Position numbers and translations under genes: made by a program. A stretch of DNA of 64,000 nt from contig JBJMIG010000042.1 of assembly GCA_045806965.1 (NCBI GenBank), positions 1-64,000 on the forward strand, read 5' to 3'. The DNA comes from DASYTH01 sp045806965 (GTDB taxonomy: Bacteria > Actinomycetota > Actinomycetes > Mycobacteriales > Pseudonocardiaceae). Under the pieces are notes generated by a model, which was not told where the DNA came from, made no database searches, and was given only the letters and a program-made list of their open reading frames with translations. The first letter of the stretch is position 1. The number at the start of each line of letters is the position of its first letter. Positions 51,361 to 59,969 of this stretch are shown here, one piece after another.

Positions 51361-52126
51361 ACGCCGGCCGGGTGTAGCCCTCCGGGTAGGGCGAGCGGGC
51401 GACCGCGTCCTCGGCGGAGAGCTCGCCGACACGCACCGCCCGGCACAGCTCGGCGACCACCGCGAGCTCGTCGCGCTGCCCGGCCACGAACGCCGGATCG
51501 ACCGGCTCGCCGTGGCCGGGCACGATCACCGTCGGCCCGAGTGCCAGCAGGTTGTCCATTGTGGACGGCCAGTCGAGCGGATAGGCGTCCTTGCCGATCG
51601 CCGGCGGGGCGCCCTGCTCGACCAGGTCGCCGGCGAACAGCACGCCCTCCTCCGGCAGGTGAACCACCACGTCACCGCCGGTGTGCCCGCGGCCGGGGTG
51701 CAGCAGGTCCACCGAGCGGCCGCCGAGGTCGATGCGGACGCGCGGGTCCACCCGCTCGGTCGGCACCACGACCCGGGCCGCTCGCATCCGCTCGGCCAGC
51801 TCAGGACGCTCCGCCCAGGCCCGCAGGCCGCGCTCGCGGTGCTCCTCTGCGTTGGCCGCGATCTCCCCGGCACACCTGGGATGCGCCCACACCGGCCCGC
51901 TCGGGAACGCCGCGGTGCCGAAGAAGTGGTCCCAGTGCGCATGCGTGATCAGCAGCGTTACCGGCAGCCGGGTCACCGCCCGAACCGCCTCGAGCCAGGC
52001 GCCGCCGTGCACCTCGTCGGTGCCGCTGTCCACCACCAGGCAGCGCTCGTCGCCGACGATCAGTCCGAGCGTCTGGTCGAGCTCGACGTGCCGCCGGGCG
52101 AACACCCCGCCGGCCACCTCGATCAT
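51341..52126 (-). CDS. Metallo-beta-lactamase-fold hydrolase
   Basis: This is a 261-residue MBL-fold enzyme. LLITHAHWDHFFGTAAF is the HxHxDH metal site. Further ligands are in RGHTGGDVVVHLPEEG, VLFAGDLVEQG and VPGHGEPVDP. It is likely a hydrolase of thioesters, lactones or related esters, with the substrate unknown. The ATG at 52126 overlaps the stop of the ComB-like gene by four bases, so it is translationally coupled; a GTG at 52135 is the alternative. The C-terminus overlaps the convergent aldehyde dehydrogenase gene. Confidence 0.88.
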   Translation of the reverse strand: MIEVAGGVFARRHVELDQTLGLIVGDERCLVVDSGTDEVHGGAWLEAVRAVTRLPVTLLITHAHWDHFFGTAAFPSGPVWAHPRCAGEIAANAEEHRERGLRAWAERPELAERMRAARVVVPTERVDPRVRIDLGGRSVDLLHPGRGHTGGDVVVHLPEEGVLFAGDLVEQGAPPAIGKDAYPLDWPSTMDNLLALGPTVIVPGHGEPVDPAFVAGQRDELAVVAELCRAVRVGELSAEDAVARSPYPEGYTRPAFSAEWT

Positions 52127-52902
52127 CCGGTCCACGGTTGGAACACCCCGTCCGTCAGTAGCGGCACGATGTCGCTCGCGCCGACGTCGCCGGCCAGTGT
52201 CACGTCCACCGGCACCCCGGCGTGCGCCAACTCCCGACCGGAGACGCTGCCGGCGAGCACCTCGGGCACCCGGTCGGCGACGGCCGCGTAGGTCAGCGCG
52301 GCCAACTCCGCCTCGGGCGAGCATCCCGGCGCCGCCATGGCGCGCACCAGCGCGCCCGCGCCGAGCAGGTCCTCCACCGAGGGCCGCAGCCCGCGGTCCG
52401 CCGTGTGGTGCCACCGTTCGCCGCCCGGCACCACGCCGACCGGCCGGTCCCCGGCGAGCTTGCGCGCGGCTTTCGCGACCGCGCCCGCGTTGCGCAGACA
52501 GCCGGCCAGCACGGTCGCTCCGGTGCTGGCCGCGGCCGCGCAGAGTGTGCCGCCGTTGACCGAACCCATCGCCAGGAGCGTGCCCTCCGGCAGGTTCACC
52601 AGCGACGATGGGCGCAGCGTCCAGCGTTCGGACGTGCGCTGGGCGTCGAACCCGACCTCGCTTCGGCGCAGCCCGGACCGGGTGAGGACCGCGCCGGCCG
52701 CCCGCGCGGCCTCCTCCGCCCGCTCGTCGCGCCAGGGCAGCGGCAGCACCCGGCCGCCCCGGCCCAACGCGACGTCCACCGAGGTGGTGAACACCAGCAC
52801 GTCCACGATGATCAACACGGCGCAGTCCGCGCCGAGCTCGCGAACCCCGTCCGGCCCCCACTCGAGGCGTACCGCGTACCCGTCCTGCCCGTAGATCGTC
52901 AC
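52123..52902 (-). CDS. ComB-like 2-phosphosulfolactate phosphatase
   Basis: This 259-residue protein belongs to the ComB family. CAVLIIVDVLVFTTSVDVAL is the N-terminal Asp-containing block, SLVNLPEGTLLAMGSVNGGT, then LC, is the second block, and VLAGCLRNAGAVAKAARKLA and GVVPGGERWHHTADRGLRPS are further conserved parts. Archaeal ComB makes sulfolactate in coenzyme M synthesis; actinobacteria carry relatives without that pathway, so the substrate here is unknown. The GTG at 52902 is 18 bp from the divergent rpiB start, leaving almost no room for separate promoters. It forms an operon with the MBL gene. Confidence 0.8.
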   Translation of the reverse strand: MTIYGQDGYAVRLEWGPDGVRELGADCAVLIIVDVLVFTTSVDVALGRGGRVLPLPWRDERAEEAARAAGAVLTRSGLRRSEVGFDAQRTSERWTLRPSSLVNLPEGTLLAMGSVNGGTLCAAAASTGATVLAGCLRNAGAVAKAARKLAGDRPVGVVPGGERWHHTADRGLRPSVEDLLGAGALVRAMAAPGCSPEAELAALTYAAVADRVPEVLAGSVSGRELAHAGVPVDVTLAGDVGASDIVPLLTDGVFQPWTG

Positions 52903-52920
52903 CCGGCTACTCTGCCAGCC

Positions 52921-53391
52921 GTGCGCGTCTACCTGGGAGCCGACCACGCCGGCTTCGACCTCAAGGCCCAGCTCGCCGACCACCTCGAAGCGGCCGGCCA
53001 CGAGGTGGTCGACGTCGGAGCGCGGACCGTCGAGCCGGCCGACGACTATCCGCCGTACTGCGTCGAAGCGGCCCGCCGGGTGGTGGCCGACCCGGGCAGC
53101 CTCGGCGTGGTGATCGGCGGCTCCGGCAACGGCGAGCAGATCGCGGCCAACAAGGTCGCCGGCTGCCGGGCCGCGCTCACCTGGAGTGTGCAGACCGCGG
53201 AACTGGCCAGGGCGCACAACGACGCGCAGGTCGCCGGCATCGGCGCGCGCATGCACACGGCCGGCGAGGCCTTCGCGATCGTGGACGCGTTCCTGGCCAC
53301 GCCGTTCTCCGGCGACGAGCGGCACGCCCGGCGGATCAGCCAGCTCGCCGAGTACGAACGCACCGGTACACCGCCGCCGCTACCCGGCTGA
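52921..53391 (+). CDS. rpiB: Ribose-5-phosphate isomerase B
   Basis: This 156-residue LacAB/RpiB isomerase interconverts ribose 5-phosphate and ribulose 5-phosphate. RVYLGADHAGFDLKAQLADH is the N-terminal signature, and VVIGGSGNGEQIAANKVAGC is the active-site loop. The Cys base of the E. coli enzyme is replaced by Ser and the Glu of GNGEQ is present, the arrangement of the M. tuberculosis enzyme. The start is GTG. The nei gene follows after 2 bp, as in Rv2465c-Rv2464c. Confidence 0.95.
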   Translation: MRVYLGADHAGFDLKAQLADHLEAAGHEVVDVGARTVEPADDYPPYCVEAARRVVADPGSLGVVIGGSGNGEQIAANKVAGCRAALTWSVQTAELARAHNDAQVAGIGARMHTAGEAFAIVDAFLATPFSGDERHARRISQLAEYERTGTPPPLPG

Positions 53392-53393
53392 CC

Positions 53394-54200
53394 GTGCCGG
53401 AAGGACACACGCTGCACCGGCTGGCCCGCCGGCACCAGCGGTGCTTCGCCGGCCACCCGGTACGGATCTCCAGTCCTCAGGGCAGGTTCGCCGGCGCGGC
53501 GTCCCTTGTGGACGGACGAGTTCTGCGTAAGGCCGATGCGCACGGCAAGCATCTGTTCCACCGTTACGGGCCGGACGCCGTGGTACACGTCCACCTCGGC
53601 CTCTACGGCGCGTTCGCCGAGTACCCGTTGCCGGAGGAGCCACCGGTCGGTGAGGTGCGGATGCGCATGGTCGGCCGGACACATTGGACGGATCTGCGGG
53701 GCCCGGCCGCCTGCGAACTGCTCACCGACGCCGAGGTGAAGCTGCTACGGGGGCGGCTGGGGCCGGATCCGCTGCGCCGCGACGCCGACCCGGAGCGGGC
53801 CTTTGCTCGGATCTCCGCATCCCGAGCGCCGGTCGCCGGGTTGCTGATGGACCAATCGGTGTTGGCCGGTATCGGCAACGTCTATCGGGCCGAACTGCTG
53901 TTCCGGCATCGGGTGCACCCGCTCGCGCCCGGCCGGTCCTTGGATCGCCCCTTGTGGACGGAGCTGTGGGCCGATCTGGTTTCCCTGATGCGCCAAGGGG
54001 TTCGCCGCGGGCGGATCGACACGGTGCGGGACGAGCACCTGCCGCACGTCACCGGTCGGGCACCGCGGGTGGACCGGCACGGCGGGGAGGTGTACGTCTA
54101 CCGCCGGGCCGGCGCGCCCTGCCTGGTGTGCGGCACCGAGATCGCCGTGCGGCTGCTCGCCGGCCGCAAGCTCTACTGGTGCCCGGCCTGCCAGGCGTGA
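53394..54200 (+). CDS. nei: Fpg/Nei-family DNA glycosylase
   Basis: This 268-residue base-excision repair glycosylase/AP lyase removes oxidised bases. PEGHTLHRLA carries the catalytic Pro2-Glu3. DAHGKHLFHRYG holds the conserved Lys, MDQSVLAGIGNVYRAELLF is the H2TH motif, and CLVCGTEIAVRLLAGRKLYW, then CPACQ, is the C-terminal zinc finger. The sequence reads as a close relative of mycobacterial Nei1 (Rv2464c). The GTG start lies 2 bp after the rpiB stop, so the pair is co-transcribed. The convergent neighbour ends 4 bp away. Confidence 0.95.
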   Translation: MPEGHTLHRLARRHQRCFAGHPVRISSPQGRFAGAASLVDGRVLRKADAHGKHLFHRYGPDAVVHVHLGLYGAFAEYPLPEEPPVGEVRMRMVGRTHWTDLRGPAACELLTDAEVKLLRGRLGPDPLRRDADPERAFARISASRAPVAGLLMDQSVLAGIGNVYRAELLFRHRVHPLAPGRSLDRPLWTELWADLVSLMRQGVRRGRIDTVRDEHLPHVTGRAPRVDRHGGEVYVYRRAGAPCLVCGTEIAVRLLAGRKLYWCPACQA

Positions 54201-54204
54201 GCGC

Positions 54205-55053
54205 TCAGAAGTCTCCGCCGCCGAAGTCGCCGCCGCCGAAGTCCCCGAAGCCGCCGAAGTCGCCGCCGCCGAAGTCGCCGGCCTGGCCGAAGTCGCCGCC
54301 GCCGCCGAAGTCTCCGCCGTCTCCGCCGTCGCTGCCGTAGTCTCCGCCGTCGCTGCCATAGTCCCCGCCGTCGCCGCCGTCGCCGGAATCCATGGCGTCC
54401 TGCTGCCCGGCGTCGTAGCCGGCCTCCCAGGCGTGCGCGTCCGGGATGCCGTACATGCCGGAGAACATCGCGTCGAACAACAGCACCGAGCCGAGCCCCC
54501 AGGCGCCACCGATCAGCGCCGGCCGCCACCACGGCTCGCTGTACCAACCCTGCGGCACCGGCCGGCCGGCAACCCGGCCACCCGGGTAGTAGTGCGGGGT
54601 GCGCGAGCCCGGCTCCGGCGAGGCCTCGAAGTAGTGCCCGTCCATGTTCACCCGCCGGTCCTCGGTGACCTTCCCGGCGCGCCGCGCCTGCGGGTCCTCG
54701 GGCAACTCCGGGCCCGGGTCGAGGCCCATCGCGGTGCGCGCGGCCCGCACGTAGTAGAGGCCCTCCATGGCGGTCCTGGTGACCAGCCTGGCCTGCTCGA
54801 TGGTGCGCGTCTGCTCCATCTGCGAGCCGGCCGCGGTGTACCGCTCGGAGGCGTCGGCGATCGCCTGCTTGGCGGCATCGTTCGTGCCGACCAGGTTCAT
54901 CACCTGACCGCCGAGCCGCTCCACCCAGCGCCGGGCGTCCGCCTTGGCGTCATCGAGCTGCTGCTGCCTTGCCGTGGCGCGGTTTCGGCCGAGTACCGAC
55001 ACGACCGCGATCACGGCGAGCAGGAGCGCGATGACGACGATCGTCGCGGCCAT
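54205..55053 (-). CDS. Membrane-anchored protein with Gly/Asp/Phe-rich tail
   Basis: This 282-residue protein has an N-terminal membrane helix (ATIVVIALLLAVIAVVSVLG), a helical region (RQQQLDDAKADARRWVERLG, AAKQAIADASERYTAAGSQM) and a second hydrophobic segment (RPALIGGAWGLGSVLLFDAM). The last 60-70 residues are almost only Gly, Asp, Ser, Tyr and Phe (GGDFGGGGDFGQAGDFGGGD). This low-complexity, negatively charged, aromatic-dotted tail is of a type that can phase-separate or bind cations. I know the domain only as a conserved actinobacterial protein without assigned function. GGGAGG seven bases upstream sets the ATG at 55053, although the frame is open further. Confidence 0.78.
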   Translation of the reverse strand: MAATIVVIALLLAVIAVVSVLGRNRATARQQQLDDAKADARRWVERLGGQVMNLVGTNDAAKQAIADASERYTAAGSQMEQTRTIEQARLVTRTAMEGLYYVRAARTAMGLDPGPELPEDPQARRAGKVTEDRRVNMDGHYFEASPEPGSRTPHYYPGGRVAGRPVPQGWYSEPWWRPALIGGAWGLGSVLLFDAMFSGMYGIPDAHAWEAGYDAGQQDAMDSGDGGDGGDYGSDGGDYGSDGGDGGDFGGGGDFGQAGDFGGGDFGGFGDFGGGDFGGGDF

Positions 55054-55315
55054 TGGGTCCTCCCGATGTGGTTGTCCGCGAAGGAGACAACTCAACCCGA
55101 CAACGGTGACGCTACCGTCCCGGTTCCCCGGCCGCCCAGGGCAGGAGCCGGCAGCACAGCGTGACCGGTCGCGCACCTTGCGCCGCTTCTCGGGTGTTAA
55201 CCCTGAGAAAACACTGAGATATCGCCAACATCACCCCAAAAATGCGTCCCTTCGCGACGGTCCGCCCCGATAACCTGATGGCTGGCGGGGACGGGGCATT
55301 GAAGGGGAATCTGGC

Positions 55316-57472
55316 GTGAACGCAATGATGAATGGTGTCGGCACGCTTGCGAAAGTGCCGTCGCACCGGATCGGCAAGTGGGTGGTGCTGGCCCTCTGGG
55401 TCGTGGCCGTCGCCGTACTCGCGCCGCTGGCCGGCAAGCTGACCAGTGTCCAGGACAACCAGATATCCTCCTGGTTGCCGGGGGAGGCCGAGTCGACCAA
55501 GGTTCTCGAGATCACCGAGCGGTTCCGTTCCAGCAACGAGATCCCGGCCATCGTCGTCTACGAGAAGACCACCGGCCTGACTCAGTCCGACCTGGCGACG
55601 ATCGCCGGGCACGCCCGCCAGTTCGCCGGCGTCGAGCGGGTGGACCGGGATGTGGTCGGCCCGATCTCGTCCACCGAGAAGCCCAACCCGCAGGCGGTCC
55701 AGGTGATCGTGCCGATCTACGCGGGCACCGACGGCTGGGACAAGCTGCCCGGCGTCGTCGACCAACTCCGGGACATCGCCACCAAGGGCGGCGACGGGCT
55801 CTCCGTACACGTCTCGGGTCCTGCGGGCACCGGCGCCGACCAGGCCGAGGCGTTCGGCGCGATCGATGGCAGCCTGCTCTACGCCGCGTTGATCGTGGTG
55901 ATCGCCATGCTGCTGCTCACCTACCGCAGCCCGGTGCTGTGGGTGCTGCCGGTGATGTCCGCCGGCATCGCGCTGTTCGCGGCGCAGGGCGCGATCTATC
56001 TACTGGCCAAATACGCCAACCTGACCGTGAACGGGCAGAGTGCCGGCATCCTGACCGTGCTGGTGTTCGGCGCCGGCACCGACTATGCGCTGCTGCTGGT
56101 GGCCCGGTATCGCGAGGAGCTGCGCCGGCACGAGGACCGGCACGAGGCGATGGCCTTCGCGCTGCACCGGGCCGGCCCGGCCATCTGGGCCAGCGCGGCC
56201 ACGGTGATCGTCGGCATGGTCTGCCTCGCCTTCGCCGACCTCAACTCGACCGCCGGGCTCGGCCCGGTGGCGGCGATCGGCGTCGGGGTCGCGCTGCTGG
56301 CCATGACGAGCCTGTTGCCGGCGCTGCTGGTCATCTTCGGGCGGTGGATGTTCTGGCCGGTGCGGCCGGGCTACGGCACCGTCGACCAGACCAGGACCGG
56401 CATCTGGTCCAAGGTCGGCGGCGTGCTCGCCCGCCGGCCGCGGGTCAGCTGGGTGGCCACCGCGCTGGTGCTCGGTGTGCTGGCGCTCGGCTCGCTGACG
56501 CTGAAGGCGGACGGGCTGACCAACGCCGGCTCGTTCACCGGCAGCACGCCGGAGTCGGTGGTCGGTGAGCAGGTGCTGGCCAGGCACTTCCCGGCCGGTA
56601 GCGCGCAGCCGATCCAGGTCGTGGCCAAGGCGGACAAGGCCACCGAGGTGCGCTCCGCGTTCGCCGGGGTGCCGGGCATCGCGCCCCAGTCGGTGAAGGA
56701 CGCGGTGGTGAAGGACGGCTGGGCCTACTTCGAGGGCACCATGACCGACGCCCCGGACAGCCCGGCCGGCGCGGCCACCCTGGACCGGGTCCGCGACGCG
56801 GTACACCGGGTGCCGGACGCCGGCGCGATGGCCGGCGGTATGGCGGCGATCCTGCACGACACGGCCACGGCGAACACCCACGACCGGAACCTGATCATCC
56901 CGATCGTGCTGATCGTGGTGTTCCTGATCCTGGCCGGGCTGTTGCGGGCGCTCATCGCACCGCTCGTCCTGATGGCCACCGTGGTGCTGTCGTTCTTCGC
57001 CGCGCTCGGCATCAGCGCGTTCTTCTTCAACCACGTCTTCGGATTCGAGGGCGCGGATGCGTCGTTCCCGCTGTTCGTGTTCGTGTTCCTGGTCTCGCTC
57101 GGCATCGACTACAACATCTTCCTGATGACCCGGGTGCACGAGGAGACCAAGCAGTGGGGGACCAGGCGGGGCGCCCTGATCGGCCTCTCCGCCACCGGCG
57201 GCGTGATCACCTCGGCCGGGCTGGTGCTGGCCGGCACGTTCGCGGTCCTCGGCACGCTGCCGCTGACGTTCACCGCGGAGCTCGGCTTCGCGGTCGCGGT
57301 CGGCGTGGTCATCGACACGATCATCGTCCGGGCCATCCTGGTCACCTCGCTGACCCTGGACATCGGACGGTGGATGTGGTGGCCGCACAAGCTCTCGGCC
57401 AAGCGAGACGTCGAACCGGAGGAGATCACCGGCGGCGGACCCACCCCCGTGCTGGCGGGCGATCAGCGGTAA
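55316..57472 (+). CDS. MMPL/RND-family transporter
   Basis: This 718-residue proton-driven membrane transporter is built from two repeats of one plus five spans. FGAGTDYALLLVARYREELR and VFLVSLGIDYNIFLMTRVHE are the paired fourth-helix motifs with the proton-relay Asp-Tyr. Two extracellular loops (residues about 40-180 and 380-510) are intermediate in size. Such short MMPL proteins export lipids, siderophores or drugs in actinomycetes. The start is GTG at 55316 behind GAAGGGGAA. The preceding 262 bp contain no gene and presumably its promoter. There is no partner regulator adjacent. Confidence 0.92.
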   Translation: MNAMMNGVGTLAKVPSHRIGKWVVLALWVVAVAVLAPLAGKLTSVQDNQISSWLPGEAESTKVLEITERFRSSNEIPAIVVYEKTTGLTQSDLATIAGHARQFAGVERVDRDVVGPISSTEKPNPQAVQVIVPIYAGTDGWDKLPGVVDQLRDIATKGGDGLSVHVSGPAGTGADQAEAFGAIDGSLLYAALIVVIAMLLLTYRSPVLWVLPVMSAGIALFAAQGAIYLLAKYANLTVNGQSAGILTVLVFGAGTDYALLLVARYREELRRHEDRHEAMAFALHRAGPAIWASAATVIVGMVCLAFADLNSTAGLGPVAAIGVGVALLAMTSLLPALLVIFGRWMFWPVRPGYGTVDQTRTGIWSKVGGVLARRPRVSWVATALVLGVLALGSLTLKADGLTNAGSFTGSTPESVVGEQVLARHFPAGSAQPIQVVAKADKATEVRSAFAGVPGIAPQSVKDAVVKDGWAYFEGTMTDAPDSPAGAATLDRVRDAVHRVPDAGAMAGGMAAILHDTATANTHDRNLIIPIVLIVVFLILAGLLRALIAPLVLMATVVLSFFAALGISAFFFNHVFGFEGADASFPLFVFVFLVSLGIDYNIFLMTRVHEETKQWGTRRGALIGLSATGGVITSAGLVLAGTFAVLGTLPLTFTAELGFAVAVGVVIDTIIVRAILVTSLTLDIGRWMWWPHKLSAKRDVEPEEITGGGPTPVLAGDQR

Positions 57473-57547
57473 CACCACATCGCTGGTGGAGTCTTCATCC
57501 GTTCGGACGTATGGTGTTCGGGTGGTCGCCAGCCAGCGCGTGCGTCG

Positions 57548-58111
57548 ATGAGGGTCGACGTACCGGTTCTGCTCAGGGAAGCGACGCCGTCGGACGCGGC
57601 GGCGATCGGTGACGTGCACGCCGATGCCTGGCAGGCGGCCTATCGTGACCTGTTCGAGCCGCACTGGCTGGAGCGCTCGGTGGCCAGGCGGCGGGCCCAA
57701 TGGGCCGGCCGCCTGGCCGCGCCGGACTTCGCCAAGGCCACGCTGCTGGTCGCGGTGCGCGGGGATCAGGTCGCCGGGTTCGCCTATTTTGGGCCGCACG
57801 GCCTGCTCGCGGAACCGCCGATGGTCACCCCGCAGCACACGCAACGGCCTGGCGAGGCCGAGATCTACGGGTTCTACGCCCATCCCTCGGTCTGGGGCAC
57901 CGGGGTGGCCGGCGCGCTGTTGACCGGCGCGCTGGATTCGTTGACAGAGGCCGGTTTCCGGCGCGTTCGGTTGTGGACGCTGGCCGGTGCCAACCGGGCC
58001 CGGCGCTTCTACACCCGCAAGGGTTTCGAGGAAAGCGGCGCGCTGCGCGAGCGGGACTTCGGCGACGGCCGGCCGGTGCTCGAGGTGGAGTACATCCGCC
58101 CGGTGCGCTAG
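57548..58111 (+). CDS. GNAT-family N-acetyltransferase
   Basis: This 187-residue acetyl-CoA-dependent acetyltransferase opens LREATPSDAAAIGDVHADAW. IYGFYAHPSVWGTGVAGALL is the acetyl-CoA-binding motif A (a variant of RxxGxG/A), and RVRLWTLAGANRARRFYTRK, then GF, is motif B. The acceptor is unknown; similar proteins modify amines, antibiotics or protein N-termini. It ends in TAG that overlaps the stop of the convergent thioesterase by four bases (CTAG, 58108-58111). ATG 57548 was chosen as the domain starts a few residues later. Confidence 0.88.
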   Translation: MRVDVPVLLREATPSDAAAIGDVHADAWQAAYRDLFEPHWLERSVARRRAQWAGRLAAPDFAKATLLVAVRGDQVAGFAYFGPHGLLAEPPMVTPQHTQRPGEAEIYGFYAHPSVWGTGVAGALLTGALDSLTEAGFRRVRLWTLAGANRARRFYTRKGFEESGALRERDFGDGRPVLEVEYIRPVR

Positions 58112-58500
58112 CTCGCCGCCAGGGCCGCCCGGATGTCGTCCGGCATGGGCTTCTTCTTCAGGGTGACCGGATCGACGAAGACGTGGCGCACCTCGCCGTC
58201 GGCGATCAGCCGGCCGGCCACCCGGAACACCGGCTCGATGATCATGCTGGTGGTGCCGAGGTGCTTGACCGGCGTGGCGATGTCCAGCTCGTCGTCGAAC
58301 CGCGCCCCCTCGACGAAGCGCAGCCGCGCCTCCGCCACCACGAGGTCGTGGCCGTTTTTGATCATGTCCTGGTACGGGCCGATCCTGGCCCGCCACAGCT
58401 CGGTGACCGCGACGTCGTAGTAGAAGAGGTAGTTGCCGTTGAACACGACGCCCTGCTGGTCGCATTCGCTGTAGCGGACCCGGAGCCGGTGGGTGAACAC
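58108..58500 (-). CDS. 4HBT-family thioesterase
   Basis: This 130-residue hotdog-fold protein starts HRLRVRYSECDQQGVVFNGN, in which the Asp and the GVVFNGNY segment are typical of YbgC/FadM-type acyl-CoA thioesterases. LRFVEGARFDDELDIATPVK is the next strand pair. It cleaves acyl-CoA, specificity unknown. The GTG start lies 2 bp after the stop of the SDR gene, so both are on one transcript. It differs clearly from the other thioesterase in this window at 39949. Confidence 0.9.
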   Translation of the reverse strand: MFTHRLRVRYSECDQQGVVFNGNYLFYYDVAVTELWRARIGPYQDMIKNGHDLVVAEARLRFVEGARFDDELDIATPVKHLGTTSMIIEPVFRVAGRLIADGEVRHVFVDPVTLKKKPMPDDIRAALAAS

Positions 58501-58502
58501 CT

Positions 58503-59294
58503 CTAGCGCTTGTCCTTGTGGCTCTCGGCGAGATCACGGGCGATCCGGTCGGCGCCGACCCGCTTGCTGATCTTGGCGCTGGTCTGTGGGGCCAGCATGC
58601 CGACCGTGGCGGCGACCCGGGTCACCAGGTCCGCCACGTCCACCTCGGCCCGGTTCTGCTCGACCGCCCGAACCACACCCGCCGCGACGTCGGCCGGTTT
58701 GCGCTGCTTGACCCAGGACGGCAGCTTCGTGCCGCCGTCGTGGAACATGCCGGCGTCCGCGATGGGGCCGGGGTTGACGCAGCTGACTCCGACGCCGCGC
58801 GGCTCCCAGTCGGCGCGCAGGCCGAGCGCGAAGCCGCGCAGCGCGAACTTCGTCGCGTTGTACATCGACGTGTAGGGGGTGGCGCTCTTGCCGGACAGCG
58901 AGGACATGAGCACCACGTGGCCGGTGCCGCGGCGCAGCATGTGCTCGCCGAGCAGCCGGGTCAGCATGATCGGGGCGCGCAGGTTCACGTCGAGCACCCG
59001 ATCGATCTGCTCCACAGTGAGCTCGTCCAGCAGGCCGCCGCCGGGCACACCCGCATTGGCCACCAGCACGTCGGTGTCCTGCGCCGCCTCGGCTACCCGG
59101 GTCACGGCGTCCACATCGGACAGGTCGGCGACCAGGCTGGTGGCGCCGAGTTCGGCGGCCAGCGGCTCAAGCACGTCGGCGCGGCGGCCGGTGAGCGTCA
59201 GCGTGCAACCCTCGGCCTTCATCCGCCGGGCGATCGCCTGGCCCAACCCGCCGGTCGCCCCGGTGACCAACACTGACTTCCCGTTCAGGCGCAT
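58503..59294 (-). CDS. Short-chain dehydrogenase/reductase
   Basis: This 263-residue classical SDR has VLVTGATGGLGQAIARRM as the cofactor glycine motif, VLVANAGVPGG as the NAG motif, LMSSLSG with the catalytic Ser, and YTSMYNATKFALRGFALG with Tyr and Lys of YxxxK. The Arg/Thr after the first strand (LTGRRAD) favours NADP(H). The C-terminal 30 residues are basic. It probably works on a lipid or acyl substrate with the thioesterase that follows, but that pairing is only suggested by the operon. Confidence 0.93.
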   Translation of the reverse strand: MRLNGKSVLVTGATGGLGQAIARRMKAEGCTLTLTGRRADVLEPLAAELGATSLVADLSDVDAVTRVAEAAQDTDVLVANAGVPGGGLLDELTVEQIDRVLDVNLRAPIMLTRLLGEHMLRRGTGHVVLMSSLSGKSATPYTSMYNATKFALRGFALGLRADWEPRGVGVSCVNPGPIADAGMFHDGGTKLPSWVKQRKPADVAAGVVRAVEQNRAEVDVADLVTRVAATVGMLAPQTSAKISKRVGADRIARDLAESHKDKR

Positions 59295-59318
59295 GCGCTG
59301 GATCGTATCGTTGGGCCG

Positions 59319-59792
59319 TCAACCGGCCGGCCGCACCTCGAACGTGAAGCACCCCGCCGTCGCACTGCGCACGTGCAGGAAGGCGACCTCCGGCCGGGCC
59401 AGGGTCTCCCGCACCACTGCCTCGTGATCGTCATCCTCGGCCATGAACGTGATGTACTCGTACACCCGCTCCCCGTCGTGCCCGAACGGGTTCACCGTTC
59501 GCTTGCCGCTGCTGAACTGCTCGGGATACAACTCCGGCGTGAGGTATCCAGCGCACGGTCCAAAGTGGACGAACACGGGACCCGCCTCTAGCCAGGGACT
59601 GGGTTCTGACCACGGCGTATGGCAGATCAGCGCTATCTGCGCACCCTCGCCCGCCCTGGTGAGGCAGCAGCGCAACGGCTCCCACCCCTGTGCCGTTCGA
59701 GCCGTCCACGCGTTCCCGAACTCGTCCGCCCCCCGCTCCCGGATCCGCGCCAACCGCTCCGCCTCGACTCCGACTATCCGCAGGTCGTCCAT
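59319..59792 (-). CDS. DUF1203 family protein
   Basis: This 157-residue protein carries the DUF1203 pattern: RCCLTRAGEGAQIALICHTP, GPVFVHFGPCAGYLTPELYP, and AEDDDHEAVVRETLARPEVA before FLHVRSATAGCFTFEV. Members are small cytoplasmic proteins without known function, with conserved Cys and His that could bind metal or a ligand. The ATG at 59792 is preferred; the frame is open further but the sequence there is unlike the family. It stands alone between the SDR operon and the inositol phosphatase. Confidence 0.82.
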   Translation of the reverse strand: MDDLRIVGVEAERLARIRERGADEFGNAWTARTAQGWEPLRCCLTRAGEGAQIALICHTPWSEPSPWLEAGPVFVHFGPCAGYLTPELYPEQFSSGKRTVNPFGHDGERVYEYITFMAEDDDHEAVVRETLARPEVAFLHVRSATAGCFTFEVRPAG

Positions 59793-59969
59793 GTCCCAAG
59801 TCTCGGCGCCGGCCCACCCCGCGTCTGGCGGAAATCCGCCACGGCGTCCAGGCCGCTTGCCCGAGGACGGCGGCCAGGAGGAACCTCTGCCGAACCCTGG
59901 CCTGAGGTCCCGTCCCGCGCCCACGCGAACAGGGCACACCGCGCGTTCCCCAACGTGGAGTGGTGAGCG

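Noticed and set aside
2614..57511. Identical 14-mer TCCGTTCGGACGTA at 2614 and 57498
   Set aside because: In 64 kb of GC-rich DNA several exact 14-mer matches are expected by chance, and the flanks differ.
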